From Enterococcus sulfureus ATCC 49903 (GTDB taxonomy: Bacteria; Bacillota; Bacilli; Lactobacillales; Enterococcaceae), in assembly GCF_000407605.1 (NCBI RefSeq), contig NZ_ASWO01000005.1, positions 666,001 through 730,000 of the forward strand: a stretch of DNA of 64,000 nt, given 5' to 3'. Under the pieces are notes generated by a model, which did no database searches, had not been told where the DNA came from, and was given only the letters and a program-made list of their open reading frames with translations. Position numbers and translations under genes: made by a program. Shown piece by piece: positions 1-8,112 of the stretch (the first letter of the stretch is position 1; the number at the start of each line of letters is the position of its first letter).

Positions 1-1
1 T

Positions 2-460
2 GATGATGGAAAAGATCCACGTGGATTCTTAGAAGCTGATGTTGTTTTACTTGGCGTATCTCGTACCTCCAAAACTCCTTTAAGCCTATTTTTAGCCAAT
101 AAAAATCTAAAGGTAGCCAACTTACCCATCGTGCCACAAGCTCATATTCCAAAACAGATCTGGGATGTTGATCCTAAAAAAATCGTCGGTCTAACCAATG
201 ACCCTGATGTCTTAAACTCCATTCGAAAAGAACGGATGCTGACTTATGGCTTAAATCCAGATACAGCCTACTCAAATATTGATAAAATCCGAGAAGAACT
301 AGACTTCGCTCAAGATCTTTATAAAAAAATCGGCTGCGTTGTCATTAATGTCGCTTCCCTATCGATCGAAGAAACAGCTTCGATGATCTTAAATGCCTTA
401 AAATTAGAAGATCATAGTTATTACATTACAGACTCAGATGAATCGACCAAACCAATTTAA
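2..460 (+). CDS. Pyruvate, phosphate dikinase regulatory protein (DUF299), 3' part
   Basis: The reading frame is open from base 2, so the start lies outside the window and about 152 C-terminal residues remain. It carries the P-loop-like motif GVSRTSKTP after a hydrophobic strand (ADVVLLGVSRTSKTPLS), typical of the PPDK/PEP-synthase regulatory kinase-phosphorylases (PpsR/YqfL, DUF299), which phosphorylate and dephosphorylate a Thr on the target dikinase. The first ATG (131) lies after the P-loop and is internal. A strong terminator follows. The target enzyme is not in this window. Confidence 0.85.
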   Translation, partial: DDGKDPRGFLEADVVLLGVSRTSKTPLSLFLANKNLKVANLPIVPQAHIPKQIWDVDPKKIVGLTNDPDVLNSIRKERMLTYGLNPDTAYSNIDKIREELDFAQDLYKKIGCVVINVASLSIEETASMILNALKLEDHSYYITDSDESTKPI

Positions 461-483
461 AAAAATGAGACTGTGACAGTCCA

Positions 484-550
484 AGAAATAAGCCGAATCA
501 TTCCGATAATAGTATGCTCTATTTCAGGAACGATTCGGCTTATTTTTTTG
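484..550 (+). terminator. Rho-independent terminator with long nested loop
   Basis: ATAAGCCGAATC pairs with GATTCGGCTTAT and is followed by seven or more T. The roughly 28-base loop contains a second inverted repeat (AATAG/CTATT). It ends the DUF299 gene. Confidence 0.8.
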
Positions 551-585
551 CAGCTACGTCTAAAACAATCGTTTACTCATTGTTT

Positions 586-617
586 AATTGATGTGACAGA
601 CTTCTGTTACACCAATT
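586..617 (-). terminator. Stem-loop after thrB
   Basis: On the minus strand a 14-bp stem (AATTGGTGTAACAG with CTGTCACATCAATT, including G-U pairs) with a 4-base loop lies directly after the thrB stop codon. The T tract is weak, so termination is likely but not certain. Confidence 0.45.
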
Positions 618-625
618 ATCTTTTA

Positions 626-1501
626 TTAGTCGATGACTTGAATACCTTGTCGATCAATTGACAATGCTTCTACGGTTACACGATCTTTACCATAAGCATG
701 TAAACTATCCATCAGGCGTTGTTGCTTGTCTGTAGGCGTTAAAAATAACACCGTTGGACCCGCTCCACTTAAAAAGGCGCCATAAGCTCCGTTTTCACGT
801 GCTACTTCTTTTAATTCCGTTAACTCGGGAATAATTTGGCTTCTAAACGATTCGTGAAACCGATCTTTAGCCATCATTTTAGCAGCTAACGCGATATCTT
901 GTGTCAATAAGGCAGCTAGCATGACGTTAGCTACCGCACTTGCTTTGACCGCTTCTTTATACGAAAACGTTTCTGGCAATACGGAGCGACTGGTTTTAGT
1001 CAGCAATTCATGTTTGGGAATATACGCCACGATCCCGCATTCTGGAAACGATGCGTTGACTACATTTACTTCATCGCTATCTTCTTCATACGAAGCAATC
1101 GCTAATTGACCCAAAATAGCAGGTGCAACATTATCGGGATGCCCTTCGATCGCCGTAGCCAAATTCAATTTTTCTTGAGCAGACAACTGTAATTTCCCTA
1201 ACTGATTGGCTAGCTCAATTCCTGCTACAATAACAGATGAACTACTACCCAAACCACGCGCTAAGGGAATCGTCGACTGCATTACAATCCGATGTGGTGG
1301 CAATTCAGGCATAAGTTGAAGAGCAGTTTGAATGAGAAGGTTTTCTTGGTCAGTCGCAATATCTGCACCTAATGTGTGTTCAATCACCCATGCAGTGGTG
1401 GCTTCTTTTACTGTAATTTCTAAATAACGATTTAATGCAATGCCACAGGAATCAAATCCTGGTCCAAGATTCGCACTAGTTGCTGGAATTTTAATTTTCA
1501 T
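626..1501 (-). CDS. thrB: Homoserine kinase
   Basis: This 291-residue GHMP-family kinase phosphorylates L-homoserine to O-phosphohomoserine in threonine synthesis. The N-terminal strand leads into a PATSANLGPGFD motif, and the ATP-binding GHMP motif appears as ARGLGSSSS near residue 90. A C-terminal GAFLSGAGPT motif is also typical. Its ATG overlaps the hom stop as ATGA, so translation is probably coupled. A threonine synthase gene (thrC) is not adjacent; the pathway step must be encoded elsewhere if it exists. Confidence 0.93.
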   Translation of the reverse strand: MKIKIPATSANLGPGFDSCGIALNRYLEITVKEATTAWVIEHTLGADIATDQENLLIQTALQLMPELPPHRIVMQSTIPLARGLGSSSSVIVAGIELANQLGKLQLSAQEKLNLATAIEGHPDNVAPAILGQLAIASYEEDSDEVNVVNASFPECGIVAYIPKHELLTKTSRSVLPETFSYKEAVKASAVANVMLAALLTQDIALAAKMMAKDRFHESFRSQIIPELTELKEVARENGAYGAFLSGAGPTVLFLTPTDKQQRLMDSLHAYGKDRVTVEALSIDRQGIQVID

Positions 1502-2766
1502 TGTCCGCCCTCTTTTTCAGTCGATTCAATTCGATCTAAACACATCAATACAGGTGTGATTGACTCGATTTGTTCCACTAATTGTGTTTTTTCCTCAGAT
1601 AAGATTTTTTTTGTTGTCACCATCGTATAGGTTTGTTCATGAATTTCTTTATGCTCGATAGTCTCGATCCAATCTAGTTGCTCATTTGTAAATTTTTTGA
1701 CTCGAGTCGGTTGTTTAAAAAAGATACCATACTGTTTAGGATAGGCCTCGACTGCCACATCTTGATCAGATACGTAATGAGAACTTGTAGAAGACGTTGC
1801 ATAGACAAAAATATCTGTCAATACACTAGACGCAGTCGGTGCTGCCCCAGCTCCTGGTCCACTTAAAAATGTCGTACCGATTTGGGTACTTTGAATCATG
1901 AGCGCATTCGTTTCTTGATCGATTTGGGCAAGTAATTGATGTTCTTCTAAGAGCATAGGGGCTACGATGAGTTCAAATGCCTGTTGGCGATAAGTCAAGC
2001 GATTCAATAATTTGATTTTATACCCAAATTGCTTAGCGACTTGCAAACTTTCTTTTGTTAACAACTCGATCCCTGTTAGATGAATTTGAGAAAGTTTGGG
2101 TGAAACACCGTAAGCAACTTGTGCTAAAACGAGTAGTTTGTACGCAGCGTCAGTCCCTGAAACATCATTAAAAGGATCAGATTCTGCATATCCTAGCTCT
2201 TGCGCTAAAGAGAGCGCATGTTCGTAACTTAAATCCTCTTCAAGCATTTTAGTTAAGATAAAGTTTGTTGTTCCATTCAAGATCCCTGTCATTTGAATAA
2301 TCGGGTCAAACGCAAATTGTTGTCTTAGTGTATGAATGATAGGGATACCACCACCTACACTTGCTTCATAAAGTAAAGCGACATTTTGTTTACACGCCAA
2401 TTCTTGCAGGGTCACTCCATGTGTCGCAATCAAATCTTTATTTGCTGTGATGACACTTTTTTTATGAGCTAAACACGCTTCGATATACGTTTTCGCAGGT
2501 TCGATTCGACCTAATAGCTCGATCACTAGTTCAACCTCTGAGTCGTGCAAAATGGAGTCGATCGAATCTGTCAATAACACATCAAACCGCTTGGCTAGTT
2601 TGATTTTATCAGTCTGTGTAGTAGAACGAACGAGTGCCCATTTCACTCGGACCGGTCTTTTTATTTTTTGTTGGATTCGTTCTTGGTGTTGTTCAAGTAG
2701 TTCAACTGTCTTACTCCCCACTGATCCTAGTCCCAAAACCGCAATATTTAGTGGCTTCTCTTCCAT
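1498..2766 (-). CDS. hom: Homoserine dehydrogenase
   Basis: The 422-residue protein reduces aspartate semialdehyde to homoserine with NAD(P)H, the branch point to threonine and methionine. It begins with a Rossmann motif (VLGLGSVGSKTVE), contains the catalytic-region signatures ANKDL, EASVGGGIPII and GILNGTTNFIL, and ends with an ACT-like C-terminal part. I place the start at 2766, because AAAGGAG lies five bases upstream; an upstream in-frame ATG at 2799 has no such site. It forms an operon with thrB. Confidence 0.93.
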   Translation of the reverse strand: MEEKPLNIAVLGLGSVGSKTVELLEQHQERIQQKIKRPVRVKWALVRSTTQTDKIKLAKRFDVLLTDSIDSILHDSEVELVIELLGRIEPAKTYIEACLAHKKSVITANKDLIATHGVTLQELACKQNVALLYEASVGGGIPIIHTLRQQFAFDPIIQMTGILNGTTNFILTKMLEEDLSYEHALSLAQELGYAESDPFNDVSGTDAAYKLLVLAQVAYGVSPKLSQIHLTGIELLTKESLQVAKQFGYKIKLLNRLTYRQQAFELIVAPMLLEEHQLLAQIDQETNALMIQSTQIGTTFLSGPGAGAAPTASSVLTDIFVYATSSTSSHYVSDQDVAVEAYPKQYGIFFKQPTRVKKFTNEQLDWIETIEHKEIHEQTYTMVTTKKILSEEKTQLVEQIESITPVLMCLDRIESTEKEGGQ

Positions 2767-2880
2767 ATAAACTCCTTTTCTGAAAGAATCTTCTTTCATT
2801 GTTTTCTAATAATTTCCACTAGCATAACAAAAAGAAGCTATAAAAACTAGGATTTTCTGAAAATTCAACCGAAAGAATCT

Positions 2881-3171
2881 TTATTGATGATGGATATGTT
2901 CAAATGTTTCAGTCAAAATCTCTACGACATGGTGGTCATCTAAACTATATAAAATGGCTTTACCTTCACGTCTAGTCTTTACAATATGTTTATCTCGTAA
3001 TAGTCGCAATTGATGGGAAACCGCGGATTGTTCCATATCCATTTCTTGTGCAATCGTCGTCACATTTTTTTCACCAGTCTGTAAAAATAACAAAATTTTC
3101 AAACGATTCCGATCGCTTAATACTTTAAATAATTGTACAACTTGTTCGATTTCATTGGATGATGCTGTCAT
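2881..3171 (-). CDS. ArsR/SmtB-family metal-sensing repressor, CzrA-like
   Basis: This 96-residue winged-helix protein has the ArsR fold signature (VLSDRNRLKILLFL; SAVSHQLRLLRD recognition helix). Its last helix shows D79-x-H81-x10-H92-x2-H95, the exact spacing of the alpha-5 zinc site known in CzrA/SmtB sensors. No Cys residues are present, which argues against an arsenic or cadmium alpha-3 site. I infer zinc or cobalt sensing. No metal exporter is adjacent: hom lies downstream and pgm upstream behind a terminator, so the target is elsewhere or it regulates itself. A good AGGTGA site precedes the ATG. Confidence 0.85.
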   Translation of the reverse strand: MTASSNEIEQVVQLFKVLSDRNRLKILLFLQTGEKNVTTIAQEMDMEQSAVSHQLRLLRDKHIVKTRREGKAILYSLDDHHVVEILTETFEHIHHQ

Positions 3172-3193
3172 AAGTCACCTGCTTTATAGGATA

Positions 3194-3221
3194 GAAAAAA
3201 CTAGGATAAAAAACATCCTAG
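3194..3221 (-). terminator. Terminator of phosphoglucomutase gene
   Basis: The minus strand reads CTAGGAT, a 7-base loop, ATCCTAG and a run of T, ten bases after the pgm stop. Confidence 0.85.
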
Positions 3222-3230
3222 TTTTTTTAT

Positions 3231-4958
3231 TTATTCGGCTAATGCATTGATTGCAGCTTCTAAGTCACTGATTTTTTGATCTGCTGCTTCTTTTGAATCT
3301 GCTTTTACACCGATGTAAAACTTGATTTTAGGTTCAGTTCCAGAAGGACGCACTGCAATCCAACTACCTTCGACTAATTGATATTTCAATACATTCGAAG
3401 CTGGTGTGGTCATTTCTTTTGTATCCCCTGTAGCCAATTCTACAATTGTACCTGCTTGAAAATCTTCTACGATCGCTACGTCAATATCGGCAAATGAAGT
3501 AGGCGCTTCTTCACGAAAACGTGACATCAATGCGGCAATTTTAGCAGCCCCTTCTTGTCCGCTCATCGTAACAGAAATTGTTTTTTCAGCGTAGTATCCA
3601 TACGTTTCAAAGATTTCTTGCAACGCATCATATAGTGTTTTCCCTGCTTTTTTGTAGTACGCAGCAATTTCAGCTAATAACACTAATGCTTGAATCGCAT
3701 CTTTATCTCGAACAAAAGATTTCACTAAGTAGCCATAGCTTTCTTCGAACCCGAACATAAACGTATAGGAATGATCTTCTTCGAATTGCTCGATTTTTTC
3801 CGCAATAAATTTGAATCCTGTTAAGACATTCATCATTGTCGCGCCATAACTTTGTGCGATTGCAGTTGGCAATTCACTAGATACGATCGATTTCAATACA
3901 GCAGCGTTTTTAGGTAAAGTACCTGCTTGTTTATGTGCTTCTAAGATATAATGAATAAAAATCGCACCAATTTGATTTCCAGTCAATACTTGATATTCAC
4001 CATTTGGCAAACGTACTGCTGCACCCAAGCGATCTGCATCTGGATCTGTCGCAATCAATAGGTCCGCTTCTTCTTTTTTCCCTAAGGTCATCGCATACTC
4101 AAATGCACCTGCTTCTTCAGGATTTGGTGATTTAACAGTTGAAAAATCAGGATCTGGAATCCCTTGATTAGGTTCAATTACAAATTTTTCAAATCCTGCT
4201 TGTTTTAATGCGCGCTCGCCAAGCATACGTCCAGTTCCATGCAAAGGCGTATAGACTAATTTCAATTCTTTTCCCATCTCTTCGACTAATGCATGGTTGA
4301 TCGTTACTTCTTTGATCCGTTCCAAATAAGCATGATCGACTTCTTCACCAATGATTGAGATCAATCCACTTGTACTGATTTCTTTTTCAGATAGTACCGG
4401 AATTTCTAATGGATTTTCGATTTCGCGCACAAAACCAGTCAATGCGTCAGCATCAGCAGGCGGCATTTGGCCTCCATCTTCTCCGTATACTTTATAGCCA
4501 TTATATGCTGCTGGATTGTGAGATGCCGTGATCATGATCCCAGTAAAGGCATGTAAATGACGAACAGCAAATGATAATTCTGGCGTTGGACGTAATCCTT
4601 CAAATACAAATGAAGGAATATCATGTTGTGCTAAAGTGCGTGCAGCTTCCATCGCAAATGTTTCAGAAAAATGACGTGAATCATATGCAATCGCTACTCC
4701 ACGTTTTTTCGTTTCTGGATCTTGTGTGTCCATAAAACGAGCCAATCCTTCTGTTGCTTGTCGCACCGTGTAAATATTCATGCGATTAATCCCTGGCCCT
4801 AATAATCCACGCATTCCTGCTGTTCCAAATTCTAATTGCGTATAAAATGCATCCTCTAATGCATTTGGATCTTTCTCCATTTCGATTAACTCTGATTTTA
4901 AAGAAGAATCTAATGTTTCTTCATTTTTCCATTGTTCAAAAACTTCTTTCCAAGACAT
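3231..4958 (-). CDS. pgcA: Phosphoglucomutase (alpha-D-phosphohexomutase family)
   Basis: The 575-residue enzyme interconverts glucose 1-phosphate and glucose 6-phosphate, feeding UDP-glucose made by GalU (also in this window) for glycolipids and wall polymers. Visible motifs are the active-site serine loop ITASHNP (Ser146), the Mg-binding loop DPDADR, the sugar-binding FEESYGY and the phosphate-binding RPSGTEPK near the end. Length fits the PgcA/YhxB type. The start at 4958 is preceded by GAAAGGGTG; the upstream ATG at 4982 lacks a site. It is monocistronic, between two terminators. Confidence 0.93.
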   Translation of the reverse strand: MSWKEVFEQWKNEETLDSSLKSELIEMEKDPNALEDAFYTQLEFGTAGMRGLLGPGINRMNIYTVRQATEGLARFMDTQDPETKKRGVAIAYDSRHFSETFAMEAARTLAQHDIPSFVFEGLRPTPELSFAVRHLHAFTGIMITASHNPAAYNGYKVYGEDGGQMPPADADALTGFVREIENPLEIPVLSEKEISTSGLISIIGEEVDHAYLERIKEVTINHALVEEMGKELKLVYTPLHGTGRMLGERALKQAGFEKFVIEPNQGIPDPDFSTVKSPNPEEAGAFEYAMTLGKKEEADLLIATDPDADRLGAAVRLPNGEYQVLTGNQIGAIFIHYILEAHKQAGTLPKNAAVLKSIVSSELPTAIAQSYGATMMNVLTGFKFIAEKIEQFEEDHSYTFMFGFEESYGYLVKSFVRDKDAIQALVLLAEIAAYYKKAGKTLYDALQEIFETYGYYAEKTISVTMSGQEGAAKIAALMSRFREEAPTSFADIDVAIVEDFQAGTIVELATGDTKEMTTPASNVLKYQLVEGSWIAVRPSGTEPKIKFYIGVKADSKEAADQKISDLEAAINALAE

Positions 4959-5020
4959 AAAGAACACCCTTTCATCATTCATTCATTTTAAGTATATCAT
5001 TAATTACATAGGACGCCTAG

Positions 5021-5050
5021 AAAAAAAAGATGAGCCTAGGCTCATCTTTT
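5021..5050 (-). terminator. Terminator of trxB
   Basis: A nearly perfect palindrome (AAAAGATGAGCC/GGCTCATCTTTT) overlaps the trxB stop codon and runs into eight T on the minus strand. Confidence 0.8.
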
Positions 5051-5960
5051 ACAGTGATTCGATATAATTATAAACACCTTGTCCGGCAATACTTCCTTCG
5101 CCGACTGCTGTCGTGATTTGACGTAATTCTTTTTCACGTGCGTCTCCGACTGCAAAAACGCCTGGAATCTTCGTTTGCATGTTGTTGTCTGTCACGATCC
5201 AGCCTTCTTCATTTAAAATGCCTGCTGTTTGAAATGGTTCTGTCAACGGATCTAACCCAACGTAGATAAAGACGCCATCTGCTGCTTCTTCTTTGACTTC
5301 ATCTGTTTTCACATTACGTGTTTTCACGCTTTGAACGACCATATCGTTACCTGTAATTTCTTCAACGACTGTATCCCAGATAAATGAGATTTTTTCATTG
5401 GCAAAGGCACGTTCTTGGATAATTTGTTGTGCACGTAATTCATCGCGTCGGTGAATAATCACGACTTCTTTAGCAAAACGTGTTAAATAGATCGCTTCTT
5501 CAACAGCAGAGTCTCCACCGCCGACAACGACTAATTTTTTATTGCGGAAAAATGCGCCATCGCAGACTGCACAATACGATACTCCACGTCCAGCATATTC
5601 CTCTTCTCCTGGAACTTCCAATTTACGATGATCACACCCTGTAGCTACAATCACCGTTTTGGTTTGATAGACTTCATCGTCTGTGATAACTTCTTTATAC
5701 TCCCCTTGATCTTTGATTTCTTTTACGATACCGTATGCATTTTTTGTACCAAAGCGCTCCGCACTTTCATACATTTTATTGGCTAAATCCGGTCCTAAAA
5801 TAGAATCAAAACCTGGATAATTTTCGACTTCTGCGGTGTTGTTCATTTGACCACCAGGTGCGCCACGTTCGATCATGACTACACTTAAGTTGGCACGTGA
5901 AGCATAAAGCGCTGCGGTCATTCCTGCAGGTCCTGCTCCGATAATTACTACATCATACAT
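5049..5960 (-). CDS. trxB: Thioredoxin reductase (NADPH)
   Basis: A 303-residue flavoprotein that reduces thioredoxin with NADPH. It has an N-terminal FAD motif (IIGAGPAGMTAALYA), the redox-active pair CAVC within the NADPH domain, the NADPH motif VVGGGDSAVEEA, and the C-terminal FAD motif GVFAVGDA. The size and the CxxC position fit the low-molecular-weight bacterial class. An AGGGA site lies upstream of the ATG. It is divergent from the MATE exporter and supports redox defence together with the nearby peroxidase. Confidence 0.95.
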   Translation of the reverse strand: MYDVVIIGAGPAGMTAALYASRANLSVVMIERGAPGGQMNNTAEVENYPGFDSILGPDLANKMYESAERFGTKNAYGIVKEIKDQGEYKEVITDDEVYQTKTVIVATGCDHRKLEVPGEEEYAGRGVSYCAVCDGAFFRNKKLVVVGGGDSAVEEAIYLTRFAKEVVIIHRRDELRAQQIIQERAFANEKISFIWDTVVEEITGNDMVVQSVKTRNVKTDEVKEEAADGVFIYVGLDPLTEPFQTAGILNEEGWIVTDNNMQTKIPGVFAVGDAREKELRQITTAVGEGSIAGQGVYNYIESL

Positions 5961-6083
5961 ATTTTTCCCTCCGTTTTCTTGCTGTCTAAACTTTACTTTT
6001 TTCTAGACGCTCTGTCGACTATTTTGCTTTGAATTTTAAAAAAAAGCAAGTGTTCTTTTTTTATGGGAGTTTCTTCATAGAAC

Positions 6084-6111
6084 TTGACTTTCTTTTTTTC
6101 TAAGGTAAACT
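6084..6111 (+). promoter_or_regulatory. Candidate sigma-A promoter for the MATE gene
   Basis: TTGACT at 6084-6089 and TAAACT at 6106-6111 are separated by 16 bases, upstream of the GTG start at 6160. Confidence 0.5.
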
Positions 6112-6159
6112 TTTCAAGAAGTTATTGCTAAGTCGTGTTCAAAAGAAAGGAACCTGCTC

Positions 6160-7533
6160 GTGCCCAAATTATTTCGTCTTACGTCGTCCGATTCTGAATT
6201 ATTATTTCTAAGCTGGCCTATTTTTATTGAATTTTTTCTTCGTGTCGTAATCGGAAATATCAATGTTTGGATGATTTCTCATTATTCAGAACCTGCGGTA
6301 GCTTCTGTAGGTGCCGCCAACCAATTATTGAATTTATCGATCTTTATCTATGGTTTTGTGACGGTTGGTACTCAAATCATTATTGCACAATTACTTGGTG
6401 CTAGACGCAATCATGAAATAAAAGAAGTGATTAATACAAGTTTATTTAGTGCATTAGCAATCGGCTTATTGATCAGTTTGACGTTTATCTTATTTTCTAA
6501 CCCACTACTGCATATGATGAATTTAACACCAGATCTAATTGACATTGGACAAGACTATCTACAAATTTTTGGTGGTAGTTTAGTGATTTCAGCACTATCT
6601 GCAGTCATTATTGCGGTTTTACGTACACATGGGTATACAAAACCTGCGCTGTTGATTCCGATGACTGCTAGTATTTTAGCTGTAGTTGGCAATTATTTTG
6701 CACTTTACGGCCCCTTCGGCTTACCAAGTTTTGGTGTCGCTGGTTTGGCTTGGTCAAGTGTATTCGGCAATTTTATCGGTTTATGCATTGCCGTCGTCTT
6801 ATTGAACAAACATATTTATTATTCATTGAAGGAATTGTCGCTGTCACGTTTTTCATTTGGTCGGATGAAACAAATTTTAACTTATGGCCTACCTTCTTCA
6901 GGAGAGTCTTTATCTTATCAAGGTGCCCAAGTGGTCGTAACCATGATTGTAGCTTCGCTTGGAGCAAGTGTATTAATTGCAAAATCCTACATTACGGCAA
7001 TTTCCCAATTTGTCTATCTGATTGCCGCAGCACTAAGCCAAGGAAATCAAATCATGATCGGTCGTCATGTTGGGGCTAAAGAATTCGATCGCGCGTATAC
7101 ACGTGGGATGCGTTCAATGATTATTGGTGTGAGTGCTTCGGTGATCATTTGTATATTGACCTATCTCTTTATTGAACCGATCATGGGTATTTTTACAACC
7201 GATGAAACCGTGATTGCGATTGCCAAACAAGTCTTTTTAGTCGAAATTTTATTAGAAGCAGTTCGTTCGATCAATATGATCTTAGTGGGCTCATTAAATG
7301 CTAGTGGTGATGTGAAATATCCACTGATTTGTAGTTTGATCGTCCTTTGGGTCATTAGTTTACCTTTTTCTTATCTACTGGCGATTCCTGTAGCTTGGGG
7401 GTTGGTGGGAGTTTGGATTGCCTACGCGATCGATGAACTCTTACGAAGCCTGTTGATGATTTATCGCTGGCGCTCTGGGGTATGGCGTTCTAAAGCCGTA
7501 CTAGATCAAAAAGAAGAAGTCGAACTGGCTTAA
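6160..7533 (+). CDS. MATE-family multidrug/cation exporter
   Basis: This 457-residue membrane protein shows about twelve hydrophobic segments in two similar halves, with MATE-type features such as the first-helix FLSWPIFIEFFLR and GAANQLLN. The family exports drugs or metabolites in exchange for Na+ or H+; the substrate cannot be read from the sequence. The start codon is GTG, preceded by GAAAGGA. It stands alone on the plus strand, divergent from trxB. Confidence 0.85.
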   Translation: MPKLFRLTSSDSELLFLSWPIFIEFFLRVVIGNINVWMISHYSEPAVASVGAANQLLNLSIFIYGFVTVGTQIIIAQLLGARRNHEIKEVINTSLFSALAIGLLISLTFILFSNPLLHMMNLTPDLIDIGQDYLQIFGGSLVISALSAVIIAVLRTHGYTKPALLIPMTASILAVVGNYFALYGPFGLPSFGVAGLAWSSVFGNFIGLCIAVVLLNKHIYYSLKELSLSRFSFGRMKQILTYGLPSSGESLSYQGAQVVVTMIVASLGASVLIAKSYITAISQFVYLIAAALSQGNQIMIGRHVGAKEFDRAYTRGMRSMIIGVSASVIICILTYLFIEPIMGIFTTDETVIAIAKQVFLVEILLEAVRSINMILVGSLNASGDVKYPLICSLIVLWVISLPFSYLLAIPVAWGLVGVWIAYAIDELLRSLLMIYRWRSGVWRSKAVLDQKEEVELA

Positions 7534-7600
7534 TTCGTGGGTATTTCTTTAGTTTTTGTGTATACTAAAGCTATACTGATTTCGTACTGGAGGGTATAAT

Positions 7601-8074
7601 ATGACAACAATTTATGATATTGAAGTAGTAGATGAATCAGGTAATCCGTACACACTCGAACGATACAAAGGACAAGCGATGATGATCGTCAATACAGCGA
7701 CAAAGTGTGGTTTAAGAGGACAGTTTTCTGATCTAGAAGCATTGTATAAAAAATACCAAGACCAAGGATTTGTGGTACTCGGCTTTCCATCAAATCAGTT
7801 CCATCAAGAAGTCAGCGATGGCCAAGAGGCTGCTGAAAGCTGCCGTCTTTCCTACGGCGTAAGTTTTCCAATGCATGAGATCATTGCCGTAAATGGAAAA
7901 GAAGCCCATCCTTTATTCACCTATTTAAAAAAAGCTCAAGGCGGCATGTTATCTGATGCTATCAAATGGAATTTCACAAAATTTTTAGTCGATAAAGACG
8001 GACATGTCATCAAACGCTATGGCCCACAAACATCGCCATTAGACGCAACTGCTGATATCGAAGCAATTTTATAA
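7601..8074 (+). CDS. Glutathione peroxidase-family thiol peroxidase
   Basis: A 157-residue thioredoxin-fold peroxidase. The peroxidatic Cys36 lies in NTATKCGL, followed by the family signature LGFPSNQF and a WNFTKFL motif carrying the active-site Trp and Asn. Such Gpx/BsaA proteins in Firmicutes usually use thioredoxin rather than glutathione; a trxB gene lies about 2 kb away. The start has a GGAGGGT site. It ends at a two-way terminator shared with the ABC exporter operon. Confidence 0.9.
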   Translation: MTTIYDIEVVDESGNPYTLERYKGQAMMIVNTATKCGLRGQFSDLEALYKKYQDQGFVVLGFPSNQFHQEVSDGQEAAESCRLSYGVSFPMHEIIAVNGKEAHPLFTYLKKAQGGMLSDAIKWNFTKFLVDKDGHVIKRYGPQTSPLDATADIEAIL

Positions 8075-8112
8075 AAAAAAAGGAGAACGACGTCTGTCGT
8101 TCTCCTTTTTTA
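8073..8112. terminator. Bidirectional terminator
   Basis: AAAAAGGAGAACGAC pairs with GTCGTTCTCCTTTTT; A and T runs on both sides serve the peroxidase gene (plus) and the ABC exporter operon (minus). Confidence 0.85.
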
